Shown here: one piece after another, positions 46,618-55,116 of the stretch
Numbering within the stretch: position 1 is the first letter of the stretch
Layout of the letters: each line of letters opens with the position of its first letter
DNA from: GCA-002712965 sp913048525
Lineage (GTDB): Bacteria > Chloroflexota > Dehalococcoidia > Lucifugimonadales > UBA826
Reading direction: 5' to 3'
Assembly (NCBI GenBank): GCA_913048525.1
Contig: CAJWWP010000005.1
Location: forward strand, 6,461-70,460
Length of the DNA: 64,000 nucleotides
The notes under the pieces: model-generated
Databases searched by the model: none
What the model was told of the DNA's origin: nothing
The model's input: only the letters and a program-made list of their open reading frames with translations
Made by a program: the position numbers and the translations under genes

Positions 46618-47529
46618 ATGGCAACTCAAAAAATCACTGTACGATCCCCTGCAACATCGGCAAATATGGGCCCTGGGTTTGACTCCTTGGGAATAGCTCT
46701 TGATGTCTGGAATTCTGTGACTGTCCACGAGAAAAATGATGTGGATATTGATGTTCTTGTGACTGGTAAAGGGGAGAGGGAGTTGTCATCGGGAAGAGAT
46801 AACCTAGTCTTTCAGAGCTTCTCAAGACTTTTTGAAGAGTTAGGGAAAGTTGTACCCAATGTTTTACTTGAATGCGATAATCAGATTGAACTCTCGAGGG
46901 GTATGGGAAGCAGCTCAGCTTCTCTGGCAGCAGGTTTATTTGCTGCTAATGAGTATATTGGGTCTCCTCTTAGTCTTAATGAACTTGTTCAGATAGCAGC
47001 AGAAATGGAGGGACACCCCGATAATGTTGCTCCGGCCCTATTGGGAGGAATGCAGATAGGAATATATGAGGAAGGTCAATTGATCACAGCCTCTGTGCCT
47101 ATTCCAGACAGACTTTCGGTAGTCCTATATGTACCGAATGTTCCTATACCCACTGAAGAAGCGCGAAATCTCCTAAAGCCATTTGTATCTAGGGCTGATG
47201 CTGTATACAACATTGGGAGAGTAGCGTTAATGGTGCAAGCTATGACTACTGGAGGGTTAGATAATCTCCGATATGCGACGCAGGATATGTTACATCAGCC
47301 CGATCGGCAAGGAATTTTCCCCCCCATGAAGAATATAATTAAAGCTGCTATGAATAGTGGTGCTCTAGGTGCTTTTCTTTCTGGATCTGGATCTTCAGTT
47401 CTGGCATTTTGTGTGGATCGCGAATATACCATTGGCTATGAGATGGCAGATGCCGGTATGAAATCTGGATTAGATGGTGAGATAGTTATCACACGGCCTA
47501 GTGATAAAGGTACCTATTTGGTTCGATAG
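46618..47529 (+). CDS. thrB: Homoserine kinase
   Basis: A 303-residue GHMP kinase that phosphorylates homoserine on the way to threonine. SPATSANMGPGFDSLGIALD at the N-terminus and the glycine-rich ATP loop RGMGSSSASLAAGL are diagnostic. The frame opens at a GTG at 46591, but the ATG at 46618 gives the usual N-terminal length. lysC follows 64 bp downstream and hom is 15 kb away, so the aspartate-family pathway is split over two loci. Confidence 0.9.
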   Translation: MATQKITVRSPATSANMGPGFDSLGIALDVWNSVTVHEKNDVDIDVLVTGKGERELSSGRDNLVFQSFSRLFEELGKVVPNVLLECDNQIELSRGMGSSSASLAAGLFAANEYIGSPLSLNELVQIAAEMEGHPDNVAPALLGGMQIGIYEEGQLITASVPIPDRLSVVLYVPNVPIPTEEARNLLKPFVSRADAVYNIGRVALMVQAMTTGGLDNLRYATQDMLHQPDRQGIFPPMKNIIKAAMNSGALGAFLSGSGSSVLAFCVDREYTIGYEMADAGMKSGLDGEIVITRPSDKGTYLVR

Positions 47530-47593
47530 GTGAAGAAACCTCATTGAAAATATAAAGGGTTTTTTAAAAGGAAAGATTCGGTAGGAATTCATA

Positions 47594-48826
47594 TTGTCTC
47601 TGGTAGTACAAAAATATGGTGGTTCTTCTCTTGCCAGCCCTGATTTAATTAAAAATGTGGCGAAGCGAGTGGCATCCGCTCACGATAGATCTGGCCAAGT
47701 TGTCGCAACCGTATCTGCTATGGGAGACTTGACTGACGACCTACTCAACATAGCATCACAGGTCTCGGATCGACCGGACCCCAGAGAGCTCGACGTTCTT
47801 TTATCAACCGGAGAACTACAGTCTTGTGCTTTGGTTGCTATGGCTTTGAGGTCAATTGGGAAGAGGGCGGTTAGTTTGAGCGGAGCTCAGGCAGGTATAC
47901 AAACCGATTCTAGTTATGGTAAAGCGAAAATATCGGGATTGTATCCCGAGCGCATTGAGCAGGAACTTGAAAAGGATAATATTGTCATAGTCGCGGGGTT
48001 TCAAGGGATCACTGAAAAGAGGGATATAACCACATTGGGTAGAGGTGCCTCTGATCTTACGGCAGTTGCATTGGCAGCAGCCCTCAATGCCGACCAGTGT
48101 GAGATATATACGGATGTTGACGGTATATATACTGCAGACCCGCGGATGGTGCCGAAGGCTCAAAAACTAGATGAGATTGGCTTTGAAGAGATGTTGGAGC
48201 TAGCCAGCTACGGTGCGAAAATGAATCCAAGATCTATCGAATTAGGAATGGTTTACAACGTACCAATATTGGTTGCTTCTAGTTTTGAAGATCTTCCAGG
48301 TACACTCATTCATGCAGGAGCCGATATGAATATCGAAGTTGGTGAAATACGTAACCGGGTGAGGGGAATTGCTACTGAAAAAGAGGTCGCAAAAATAACT
48401 GTGTATTCTATTGTTGATAGGCCTGGTGTTGCAGCTTCCTTGTTTGAACCACTTGCCGATGCGGATATAAGCGTAGATGTGATCGTTCAGAATGCCAGTG
48501 TGTCGGGTACCACTGATTTGACCTTCACGGTTAAGTCATCTGATCTTGATGCAGCTATGGATGTTGTTCGCTTAGTTTCTAAAAATTTAGGCATAGATGA
48601 TGTTGGATACTCGACTGGTTTAGCCAAAGTAAGCATAGTTGGTACGGGTATGCAAGACTCCCCAGGGTATGCAGCAAAAATGTTCTCAGCTCTTTCAGAA
48701 GGAGATATCAATATTGAAATGATAACTACTTCAGAAATTAGGATCACTTGTCTAGTTAAGGAGGAAGTTACAGCCGACGCTGCAAAAGTATTACACGAAG
48801 CTTTTGAATTAGATAAGACGAAATAG
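47594..48826 (+). CDS. lysC: Aspartate kinase
   Basis: A 410-residue monofunctional aspartokinase, the first step to lysine, threonine and methionine. The N-terminal KYGGSSLA is the substrate/ATP loop (commonly KFGGTSV), GRGASDLTAVALAAAL and DVDGIYTADPR follow, and the C-terminus has two ACT domains for feedback control. The start is a TTG at 47594 with TAGGA upstream. It is probably cotranscribed with thrB. Confidence 0.92.
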   Translation: MSLVVQKYGGSSLASPDLIKNVAKRVASAHDRSGQVVATVSAMGDLTDDLLNIASQVSDRPDPRELDVLLSTGELQSCALVAMALRSIGKRAVSLSGAQAGIQTDSSYGKAKISGLYPERIEQELEKDNIVIVAGFQGITEKRDITTLGRGASDLTAVALAAALNADQCEIYTDVDGIYTADPRMVPKAQKLDEIGFEEMLELASYGAKMNPRSIELGMVYNVPILVASSFEDLPGTLIHAGADMNIEVGEIRNRVRGIATEKEVAKITVYSIVDRPGVAASLFEPLADADISVDVIVQNASVSGTTDLTFTVKSSDLDAAMDVVRLVSKNLGIDDVGYSTGLAKVSIVGTGMQDSPGYAAKMFSALSEGDINIEMITTSEIRITCLVKEEVTADAAKVLHEAFELDKTK

Positions 48827-48870
48827 GCTTGTGCCTGTTACTGTTTTCATAATCCTTTAATTGTCTGTTA

Positions 48871-49620
48871 ATGATTAACAACTGCGGCAACTGTTTTTTA
48901 TCGATTGTTATTCCCACCTATAACGAAGCTGACAGGATTTTGGCGACTTTGGAGTCTGTTGTCGCATTCTTGCGTCTTCAAACCTATAGGTGGGAGGTCA
49001 TAGTAGTTGATGATGGAAGCCTCGATAAAACTCCTTCTATTGTTTCCCATTGGGTAGAAGAAAACATCCTTGAAGGTGAATCCTGTAGGGTCATCTTAGT
49101 AGATCATGAGGGCAAAGGTTCTGCAGTGAAAGTAGGTATGTTAGCCGCTAGCGGAACTTACAGACTTATGTGTGATGCAGATCTTGCTGTATCAGCTGAA
49201 CAAATAGGGAATTTTGTGAGATCTATTGAACGCGGAAACTACGATATCGTAATTGGGTCTAGGCAGATCGAGGGTGCGCAGCGTTTTTATGATGCTCCTC
49301 TTCGATATTTTATGGGTCGTCTATTTAATTGGTATGTTCGCGTGATAGCAGTGTCAGGATTTCAGGACACTCAATGTGGCTACAAATGTTTTACGGAAGA
49401 ATCAGTTGAATATTTATTTCAAAATCAAAGGATTAAAGGTTGGGGGTTTGATGTTGAAATTCTTTTTTTAGCCGCAAAAAAAAATATGACTATTTTGGAA
49501 ATGCCGGTATCTTGGAGACATGTTGAGAAAAGTAAGGTACAAATTCATAAAGCCTCTTTGGAAATGGCTCGTGATACTCTCTTAGTCAGACTGCGCTATC
49601 TATTTGGTAGATATAAATAA
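48871..49620 (+). CDS. GT2 glycosyltransferase, dolichyl/polyprenyl-phosphate glucosyltransferase-like
   Basis: A 249-residue GT-A enzyme. LSIVIPTYNEADRI opens the nucleotide-sugar fold, VVDDGS and CDADLAVS give the DxD-type metal site, and SRQIEGAQR...FQDTQCGYKCF resembles ALG5-type dolichyl-phosphate beta-glucosyltransferases. No C-terminal membrane helices are present. It should charge a polyprenyl phosphate with a sugar for envelope glycosylation. It precedes a second GT2 enzyme of the mannosyl type by 26 bp. Confidence 0.8.
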   Translation: MINNCGNCFLSIVIPTYNEADRILATLESVVAFLRLQTYRWEVIVVDDGSLDKTPSIVSHWVEENILEGESCRVILVDHEGKGSAVKVGMLAASGTYRLMCDADLAVSAEQIGNFVRSIERGNYDIVIGSRQIEGAQRFYDAPLRYFMGRLFNWYVRVIAVSGFQDTQCGYKCFTEESVEYLFQNQRIKGWGFDVEILFLAAKKNMTILEMPVSWRHVEKSKVQIHKASLEMARDTLLVRLRYLFGRYK

Positions 49621-49646
49621 GAAAATATTTTGACGGTATTGCACAA

Positions 49647-50375
49647 TTGGCCTCTGTTTACGTGGTTATTCCGACTTATAACGAAGCAGAAAACCTCTCC
49701 ACATTGGTCCATAGATTATTTGATTTGAGCATAGATGGGCTTGGCCTAATAATTGTTGATGATTCATCCCCTGATGGAACAGGAGAATTGGCTGAGTCAC
49801 TATCCGTGAGGTATGGCAATTCGATAAGGGTGATATCCAGACCATCGAAGGATGGACTTGGCACAGCCTACAAAGAGGGTTTTGATTTAGCATTATCTTT
49901 AGGTTGTGACGCTGTTATACAGATGGATGCAGATCTATCTCATAGGCCTGAATATATTCCAAAAATGTTAAGCATGTTGGGAAAATATGATGTGGTGGTT
50001 GGATCGAGATACATTGATGGGGGAGGAACCGACGAGGAGTGGGGGTTAGGCCGCAAGATTCTTAGTGGTGTAGGAAACTTTGGTATTAAATTAGTCTCCG
50101 GAATAAAGGTGAAGGATGCGACATCCGGGTTCAAAGCATTCAGAATTTCTGCATTGCGAATTATCCCGTGGGAAAATATTCAATGCAAAGGATTTGGTTT
50201 TCAATCTGAGGTTGCCTTTCATTCCCAACGTCTGAAATATTCTGTTTATGAAATGCCTATAGTTTTTGATGAGAGGCTGGTTGGTAAGTCTAAAATGTCG
50301 ACCGGGATCGCGGTCGAAGCTATGTTTCGTATGCTATTTATTAGAATATTTGGCTATTCTGGTTTTCAAAAATGA
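49647..50375 (+). CDS. Polyprenol-phosphate mannosyltransferase-like GT2 (DPM1-like)
   Basis: A 242-residue glycosyltransferase with the N-terminal VYVVIPTYNEAENLSTLV, IVDDSSPDGTG, MDADLSHRPEYIP and GSRYIDGGG pattern of dolichyl-phosphate mannose synthases. It lacks a C-terminal membrane domain, like the bacterial Ppm1 catalytic part. The start is a TTG at 49647. With the preceding gene it would provide two lipid-linked sugar donors; no acceptor glycosyltransferase (GT39-type) is in the window. Confidence 0.85.
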   Translation: MASVYVVIPTYNEAENLSTLVHRLFDLSIDGLGLIIVDDSSPDGTGELAESLSVRYGNSIRVISRPSKDGLGTAYKEGFDLALSLGCDAVIQMDADLSHRPEYIPKMLSMLGKYDVVVGSRYIDGGGTDEEWGLGRKILSGVGNFGIKLVSGIKVKDATSGFKAFRISALRIIPWENIQCKGFGFQSEVAFHSQRLKYSVYEMPIVFDERLVGKSKMSTGIAVEAMFRMLFIRIFGYSGFQK

Positions 50376-50474
50376 GTCTATAGAGCGCGTGAAATGTATT
50401 GAACTCTCTAAATAACGCTGATTAGAATGCCGTCACCTTGGCTTTTTAGAACCAGGATTAATAAGGACTAAACC

Positions 50475-51503
50475 GTGAAAGCTAATCAGTTGACTGAGGT
50501 TCTTCTTTTCAGAAAAGAACACTCTACAGAAGCGCAGAAACTTGCCCAGCATGGGCTTTGGGAAGAGGCAGAAGCGGCTTACTATGGCATCGTAGAAGAG
50601 TTGCCAGGTGATGATTCTGCTCATACGAATAGAGCACGAGCCTTGATGAATCTCTCGAGAGAGGATGAGGCGGCGGAGCATCTACAAGCAGCTACAGGAC
50701 TTCAGAAAGTTAGAGAAGACCGCACAAAAAGAGCGGTTCAATACGCAGTAAATTTCTCCTGGAAAGAGGCTGCAGAAATGAATCAAATGATTATCGAAGA
50801 TTTTCCCTGGGATTTGGAGGCATATAATCGGCTCGGTAAGGCTTTCTTGGAATTGGGCAAAAACAGAAAGGCATCTGATGCGTTTCGTTGTGCATTAGTT
50901 ATTTCTCCTAGAAGTCCTATAGCCAGTAAAAATCTTGACAGGTTGGAGAAACTTAGTCGCTCAGCTGGTTCAAAATCTGTGGAGTCGCAGTCCCAAGCAA
51001 TAAATTTTATTGAGGAAACTGGAAAAACTGGTGTGACTAAACTAGTAAACGTTCCTCGTGATTTAGATTTTTCCATACTTGTTTCAGGTCATTCCGTTGA
51101 ATTATTCCTCAACGGTAAAGGTATGAGAGTTAGAACAAAAGCTGGAGAGGAGATTGGTACAGTAGAGGCAAAAATAGGTTCTAGGCTGAGAAGGTTGATG
51201 GAGGGTGGAAACAAGTATGAAGCTAGCATCACCAGCGCCAGTGATAGTAATATTTCCGTTATTATTCGCGAAGTATATCGTGATCCGTCGCAAGCACACA
51301 CATCGTCCTTCATTGGCAAAGCTGAAGGATTGCCTACAATCCCCAACACATCGGTAGGATATGTTATCAACGATGGTGACAAGTTAGCGAATCTCAAAGA
51401 TTGGTCCAGTGACGACACTGAATCAGGAGATGAGGAATCATTTACGCCTGTGATACCAAGATTGTTATCGGACGAATCATCCATAATGGATGAAGATTAT
51501 TAG
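50475..51503 (+). CDS. TPR-repeat protein
   Basis: A 342-residue protein from a GTG at 50475 with GGA upstream. The first half holds tetratricopeptide repeats: residues about 20-75 (AQHGLWEEAEAAYYGIVEEL then AHTNRARALMNLSREDEAAE) and 100-150 (EAYNRLGKAFLELGKNRKAS). The C-terminal half includes a small beta-rich stretch and an acidic tail. It probably scaffolds protein complexes; partner unknown. Its stop shares the 4-bp TTAG with the convergent small gene. Confidence 0.75.
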   Translation: MKANQLTEVLLFRKEHSTEAQKLAQHGLWEEAEAAYYGIVEELPGDDSAHTNRARALMNLSREDEAAEHLQAATGLQKVREDRTKRAVQYAVNFSWKEAAEMNQMIIEDFPWDLEAYNRLGKAFLELGKNRKASDAFRCALVISPRSPIASKNLDRLEKLSRSAGSKSVESQSQAINFIEETGKTGVTKLVNVPRDLDFSILVSGHSVELFLNGKGMRVRTKAGEEIGTVEAKIGSRLRRLMEGGNKYEASITSASDSNISVIIREVYRDPSQAHTSSFIGKAEGLPTIPNTSVGYVINDGDKLANLKDWSSDDTESGDEESFTPVIPRLLSDESSIMDEDY

Positions 51504-51775
51504 CGATTCTCATAATCTTGTTGTTCAGAATTTTCGATTTCTACGGCTCGATAGTAAATTCCCCATTTTTGCATTATTTGCTGAATATTTTTGTCATCTA
51601 GGTCCGTGATGTCACTGAAAAATCCCGCAATAGAATGAACGTGCAAAAGATCCTCATTGCATACCCAGTTCGCTTCTGAAGGTACGACGTATAAAACTCC
51701 ACTTTGATGGTCACATTTTATGTCTATGCGCTTGCTACCATCGCTACTTTTTATTTTTAGTCCATTTTCTTCCAT
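51500..51775 (-). CDS. Small hypothetical protein, 91 residues
   Basis: No family recognised. The ATG is preceded by GAGGAA, which supports translation, and the protein is soluble with strand-rich N-terminal half (LKIKSSDGSKRIDIKCD, GVLYVVPSEANWV) and helical C-terminal half. Its stop overlaps the TPR gene stop by 4 bp. Upstream about 197 bp separate it from the divergent MBL gene. Confidence 0.55.
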   Translation of the reverse strand: MEENGLKIKSSDGSKRIDIKCDHQSGVLYVVPSEANWVCNEDLLHVHSIAGFFSDITDLDDKNIQQIMQKWGIYYRAVEIENSEQQDYENR

Positions 51776-51972
51776 CTTTTCCTCGACACATGGTCCAATT
51801 AGTATTAGTTCAGTTTAGACCTAATTATTGAATTATCGATTTTATTTGTGATACTGATGATTTAATTTTTATAATGGTAAGTTCTTTTAACACGCTGATA
51901 TAATTCGACACCATTCCATATTCTAATAGTGTTTTGCTGATAAAAAAATAGCTCAAATATGAGGAGAGCGCG

Positions 51973-52614
51973 ATGACCCCTCACGTAACAGATGGAAATC
52001 TAGAAATTTATAAGATCACATGCGGTCCCTACGATAACAACGCATACTTGGCAGTGTGTGGTAGGACTCGTGAAAGTATCCTTATTGATACCCCAGCAGA
52101 TCCTGAAGAATTGATAGCAATAGCTTCAACTACGAAAGTCAGGTCCATTGTTATAACCCATAACCATATGGACCATTTGTTAGGATTCGATCAAGTAACT
52201 GGTGAGTTCGAAGTTCCTGTTGGTATAGGGAGTCCTGATGCACATGCTCTCTCTGTCAAACCAGATTTTCTATTAGTGGATGGAGAAGATATCGAGTTTG
52301 GGGATATGGCACTGACTCCAATATCTACTCCAGGTCATACTGACGGATCCACTTGTTTGAGAGTGGGTGGTCATCTCTTTACGGGTGACACGCTGTTTCC
52401 TGGAGGACCGGGTAAGAGTCGCTCGCCGGAGGCTCTAGAAGAATTGATAGCTAGTATTGAGTTACGCCTTTTAACCTTATCCAAAGATATGGATTTCTAT
52501 CCGGGTCACGGTTCTGACGGAAAATTGTCTGATTCTATTGAAGATTACGAGGTTTATAAATCTAAGCAGCATTCAGCGGATCTTTGCGGAGACGTTGAAT
52601 GGCTGAATAGCTAG
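51973..52614 (+). CDS. MBL-fold metallo-hydrolase (glyoxalase II-like)
   Basis: A 213-residue metallo-beta-lactamase-fold hydrolase. The HxHxDH motif appears as HNHMDH, followed by the metal His in PGHTDGS, the bridging Asp in TGDTLF, and the last His in YPGHGS. The family includes hydroxyacylglutathione hydrolase and small thioesterases. The start follows a clear GAGGAG. The substrate is not predictable from the motif set. Confidence 0.85.
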   Translation: MTPHVTDGNLEIYKITCGPYDNNAYLAVCGRTRESILIDTPADPEELIAIASTTKVRSIVITHNHMDHLLGFDQVTGEFEVPVGIGSPDAHALSVKPDFLLVDGEDIEFGDMALTPISTPGHTDGSTCLRVGGHLFTGDTLFPGGPGKSRSPEALEELIASIELRLLTLSKDMDFYPGHGSDGKLSDSIEDYEVYKSKQHSADLCGDVEWLNS

Positions 52615-52652
52615 ATACCCTTTTTGTGTTTGTGACTTTATGGAATAGAAAT

Positions 52653-53336
52653 ATGTATCGGCGGATGGAGCTGGATACAAAACTTCTACTGACATCATTG
52701 CTGACGATCGTCATTTGCTATGGGTCGATCGCAACAGTGAAACTTTTGATAATTCCTTTTTTGTCGGTTGGCGGCCGTTCCTATTTTTCCCCATGGATTC
52801 TAGCTCTTCCTCAGGTATTTCTACTGGTTTTTGTATCAGCATTGTGTTTCCGGTACCGAGTTATCAGTTATAAGGATTTGGGATTTCAAGCACCTAGCTT
52901 TAGGAATTCCTATTTTTTGGCATTTTTGTGTGTACTGGCCAATATTTTAATTGTCGTTATTTATATGATTATTGCTACATACTTCGGGTTAAAGATTTTA
53001 TATACACCCGAGATACCAAAAGATATTCTTGGGTTCGGGTGGTTCATATTTCCGAATCTGTTTGCGATTTGTATTTGGGTCCCAGTCATTGAAGAATTAT
53101 TTTTTAGAGGATTTCTTTTAAGGTTGTTTATGCGGCGAATAGGAACATTCTCCGCCGTAGTATTGTCTTCCTTGGTTTTTGCAGTTCTTCATGGGCACAT
53201 AGGTCTTCTAATTCCTTTATTTATCTGTTCGATAGTTATTTCTTTTCTTTATATCAGGACTGGTTCTATTTATCCTTCTATACTCACCCACGCATGCGGG
53301 AATTTATCAGTTGCACTGGTTGCGGCATCTGCTTGA
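52653..53336 (+). CDS. CPBP-family intramembrane glutamic endopeptidase
   Basis: A membrane protein of about 227 residues with six or so helices. The CPBP (Abi) motif EELFFR supplies the paired glutamates and arginine, and VLHGH supplies the FxxxH-type second motif. Relatives are intramembrane proteases of the Rce1 type; bacterial members process membrane proteins or peptides. The GTG at 52626 and ATGs at 52653 and 52665 are alternative starts. No bacteriocin gene is adjacent. Confidence 0.78.
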   Translation: MYRRMELDTKLLLTSLLTIVICYGSIATVKLLIIPFLSVGGRSYFSPWILALPQVFLLVFVSALCFRYRVISYKDLGFQAPSFRNSYFLAFLCVLANILIVVIYMIIATYFGLKILYTPEIPKDILGFGWFIFPNLFAICIWVPVIEELFFRGFLLRLFMRRIGTFSAVVLSSLVFAVLHGHIGLLIPLFICSIVISFLYIRTGSIYPSILTHACGNLSVALVAASA

Positions 53337-53422
53337 ATTGACGAAAATGTCAGTTAAGAGTGGGTTAAAATTTAAGCCCGTAACGTTTGGGCAATAGATG
53401 CTTTTATAATAGAGATTCCAAT

Positions 53423-54226
53423 ATGAACACTTTGAAGAATAGAATTGATCAGCGGCTTGAGAAGCTTAGTTCGGAAAATAAGCCTGCCTTGGTTCCTTAT
53501 TTAACAGTAGGTTATCCTACCGTCGAACTCACAGTTCCCATTGCAACGAAAGTTCTTTCCTCAGGTGCCGATATGTTGGAGTTAGGAATACCTTTCAGCG
53601 ATCCTTTAGCGGACGGTCCAACTATTCAGGAGACAAGTTTCATAGCATTGGAGAATGGAACTACTATCAGTACTGCTATTGAGTCCGTCAGAGAAATACG
53701 CACGATTGACAGTGAATCTCCATTGATTTTCATGGGATATTTCAATCCGTTTCTTAGATACGGATTTGAAAATTTGCTCATGGATATAAAGTCAGCTGGG
53801 GTAGATGGCCTTATAGTGCCTGATCTTCCAACTGAGGAATCAGATGTATTATTCGCAGAATGTCGAAAACAAAGTATTCACTTAATTCCTCTTTTGGCTC
53901 CAACCAGTACTGATGAGAGGATAGAATCTGCGTGTAAAACTGCAGGAGGATTCATTTATTGCGTGAGTCTCACGGGTGTTACTGGGGCTAGAAATAGATT
54001 GTCTTCTGGCGTTGAGGAACTGGTTCGTCGTATTAGAGCTTTCACAGATCTTCCAGTTTTAGTTGGATTCGGCATATCTAGTCAGTCAGATGTAGATAGG
54101 ATTGGCCAATTTGCTAATGGAGCAGTCGTGGGTAGTGCGTTTTTAGATGCTGTAAGTGGAGCAGATTTTGGCAAAGAGGTGGAGACGGCCTCCCAATTTG
54201 TTAGAGGTCTTACAAGGCAAGGATAA
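53423..54226 (+). CDS. trpA: Tryptophan synthase alpha chain
   Basis: A 267-residue TIM-barrel that cleaves indole-3-glycerol phosphate to indole and glyceraldehyde-3-phosphate. The catalytic Glu is in LELGIPFSDPLADGP, the Asp lies further along the same motif, and SLTGVTGAR and GFGISSQ form the phosphate site. The frame opens at a TTG (53387), but the ATG at 53423 fits the family N-terminus. trpB is not in this window; the next gene is aroH, at a 42-bp gap. Confidence 0.9.
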   Translation: MNTLKNRIDQRLEKLSSENKPALVPYLTVGYPTVELTVPIATKVLSSGADMLELGIPFSDPLADGPTIQETSFIALENGTTISTAIESVREIRTIDSESPLIFMGYFNPFLRYGFENLLMDIKSAGVDGLIVPDLPTEESDVLFAECRKQSIHLIPLLAPTSTDERIESACKTAGGFIYCVSLTGVTGARNRLSSGVEELVRRIRAFTDLPVLVGFGISSQSDVDRIGQFANGAVVGSAFLDAVSGADFGKEVETASQFVRGLTRQG

Positions 54227-54268
54227 ATTTGTATTATTCTGAGTCAAAAGTTGTTAGGAGTTTTAAAG

Positions 54269-54643
54269 ATGAGCAAGGTTAGGGCTATAAGGGGAGCCAC
54301 CACTGCAGACGAGAATACTAAAGATGCTATTGTGGATGCTACTCGTGAAATGTTGGACTCCTTAGTTGAGGAAAACAGCTTTGAATTGGAAGATGTTATA
54401 AGTGCGTTTTTTACCACGACCAAGGACTTGAATGCACAGTTCCCTGCAGTTGCCGCCAGAAAGATTGGATGGGTGGATGTTGCTTTGATGTGTTCGCATG
54501 AGATGTTTATAGCTGATGCCCAAGAGAGATGTATTAGAGTTATGGTCCACATCAACTCAGATAGATCCGCCAAAGAAATTAATAATGTCTACCTAAAAGA
54601 TGCGGTTAATTTGAGAAAGCGCGGCTTTGAAGAAGATATTTAA
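54269..54643 (+). CDS. aroH: Chorismate mutase, AroH type
   Basis: A 124-residue trimeric AroH-fold chorismate mutase, converting chorismate to prephenate for phenylalanine and tyrosine. Active-site residues are recognisable: Arg in RAIRGATT, the LNAQFPAVAARKIGW segment, Glu in MCSHEM and Arg in RCIRV. AGGAG sits about nine bases before the ATG at 54269. Its stop shares TTAA with the convergent VOC gene. Pairing with trpA puts the two chorismate branches side by side. Confidence 0.9.
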   Translation: MSKVRAIRGATTADENTKDAIVDATREMLDSLVEENSFELEDVISAFFTTTKDLNAQFPAVAARKIGWVDVALMCSHEMFIADAQERCIRVMVHINSDRSAKEINNVYLKDAVNLRKRGFEEDI

Positions 54644-55026
54644 GAGGCTTTACGACTTATAGGTTGTTGAAGCATTTGGATAATGTTGCCGTCTGGGTCC
54701 TCAAATGTGGCTACCAATCCTCCCCAGTGTTCTAATTCAGGTTCCCTAATGAACTTCGTTCCATGAGCCTTCAATCTGGAACTAATTTCATTAATGTCGG
54801 TTACATCAAAATTTATCATCGCTCGAAAAGGGTCTTTTGAACGTCCATTAACTCTTGAGTGAAGACCAATGCTGAATCGTATTTCTGCTTTACCAGCGTT
54901 CCATTTATATGCGATGAAATTTTCTCTGACTGAATGAGGAGTCAACCCAAAGGTTTGTTCGTAAAATTTTTTTAGGCGTTCTAGGTTGTCAGTCCACACA
55001 ATTATTCCTGATAAATTTTCTATCAT
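54640..55026 (-). CDS. VOC-family (glyoxalase/bleomycin-resistance fold) protein
   Basis: A 128-residue protein from the ATG at 55026, which has AGGA about eight bases upstream. The vicinal-oxygen-chelate pattern is seen in IIVWTDNLERLKKFYEQTFGL and the C-terminal FEDPDGNIIQML. A longer frame runs to 55263, but this part crosses a structured intergenic region and is not protein-like. Likely a dioxygenase, isomerase or resistance-type protein; substrate unknown. Confidence 0.78.
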   Translation of the reverse strand: MIENLSGIIVWTDNLERLKKFYEQTFGLTPHSVRENFIAYKWNAGKAEIRFSIGLHSRVNGRSKDPFRAMINFDVTDINEISSRLKAHGTKFIREPELEHWGGLVATFEDPDGNIIQMLQQPISRKAS

Positions 55027-55054
55027 TGGATGATCCTTGTAACTCAATATGACT

Positions 55055-55085
55055 AGTATATGAAATATAGCTATAACTGTATCAA
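55055..55085 (-). promoter_or_regulatory. Probable promoter of the VOC gene
   Basis: Read on the minus strand, TTGATA and TATACT are separated by 19 bp, about 30 bp before the ATG at 55026. The spacing is slightly long. It places the VOC promoter outside the structured region, which therefore is not its leader. Confidence 0.4.
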
Positions 55086-55116
55086 TTTTGCTATCTGCCT
55101 CTGTTCGGAGATTGGT

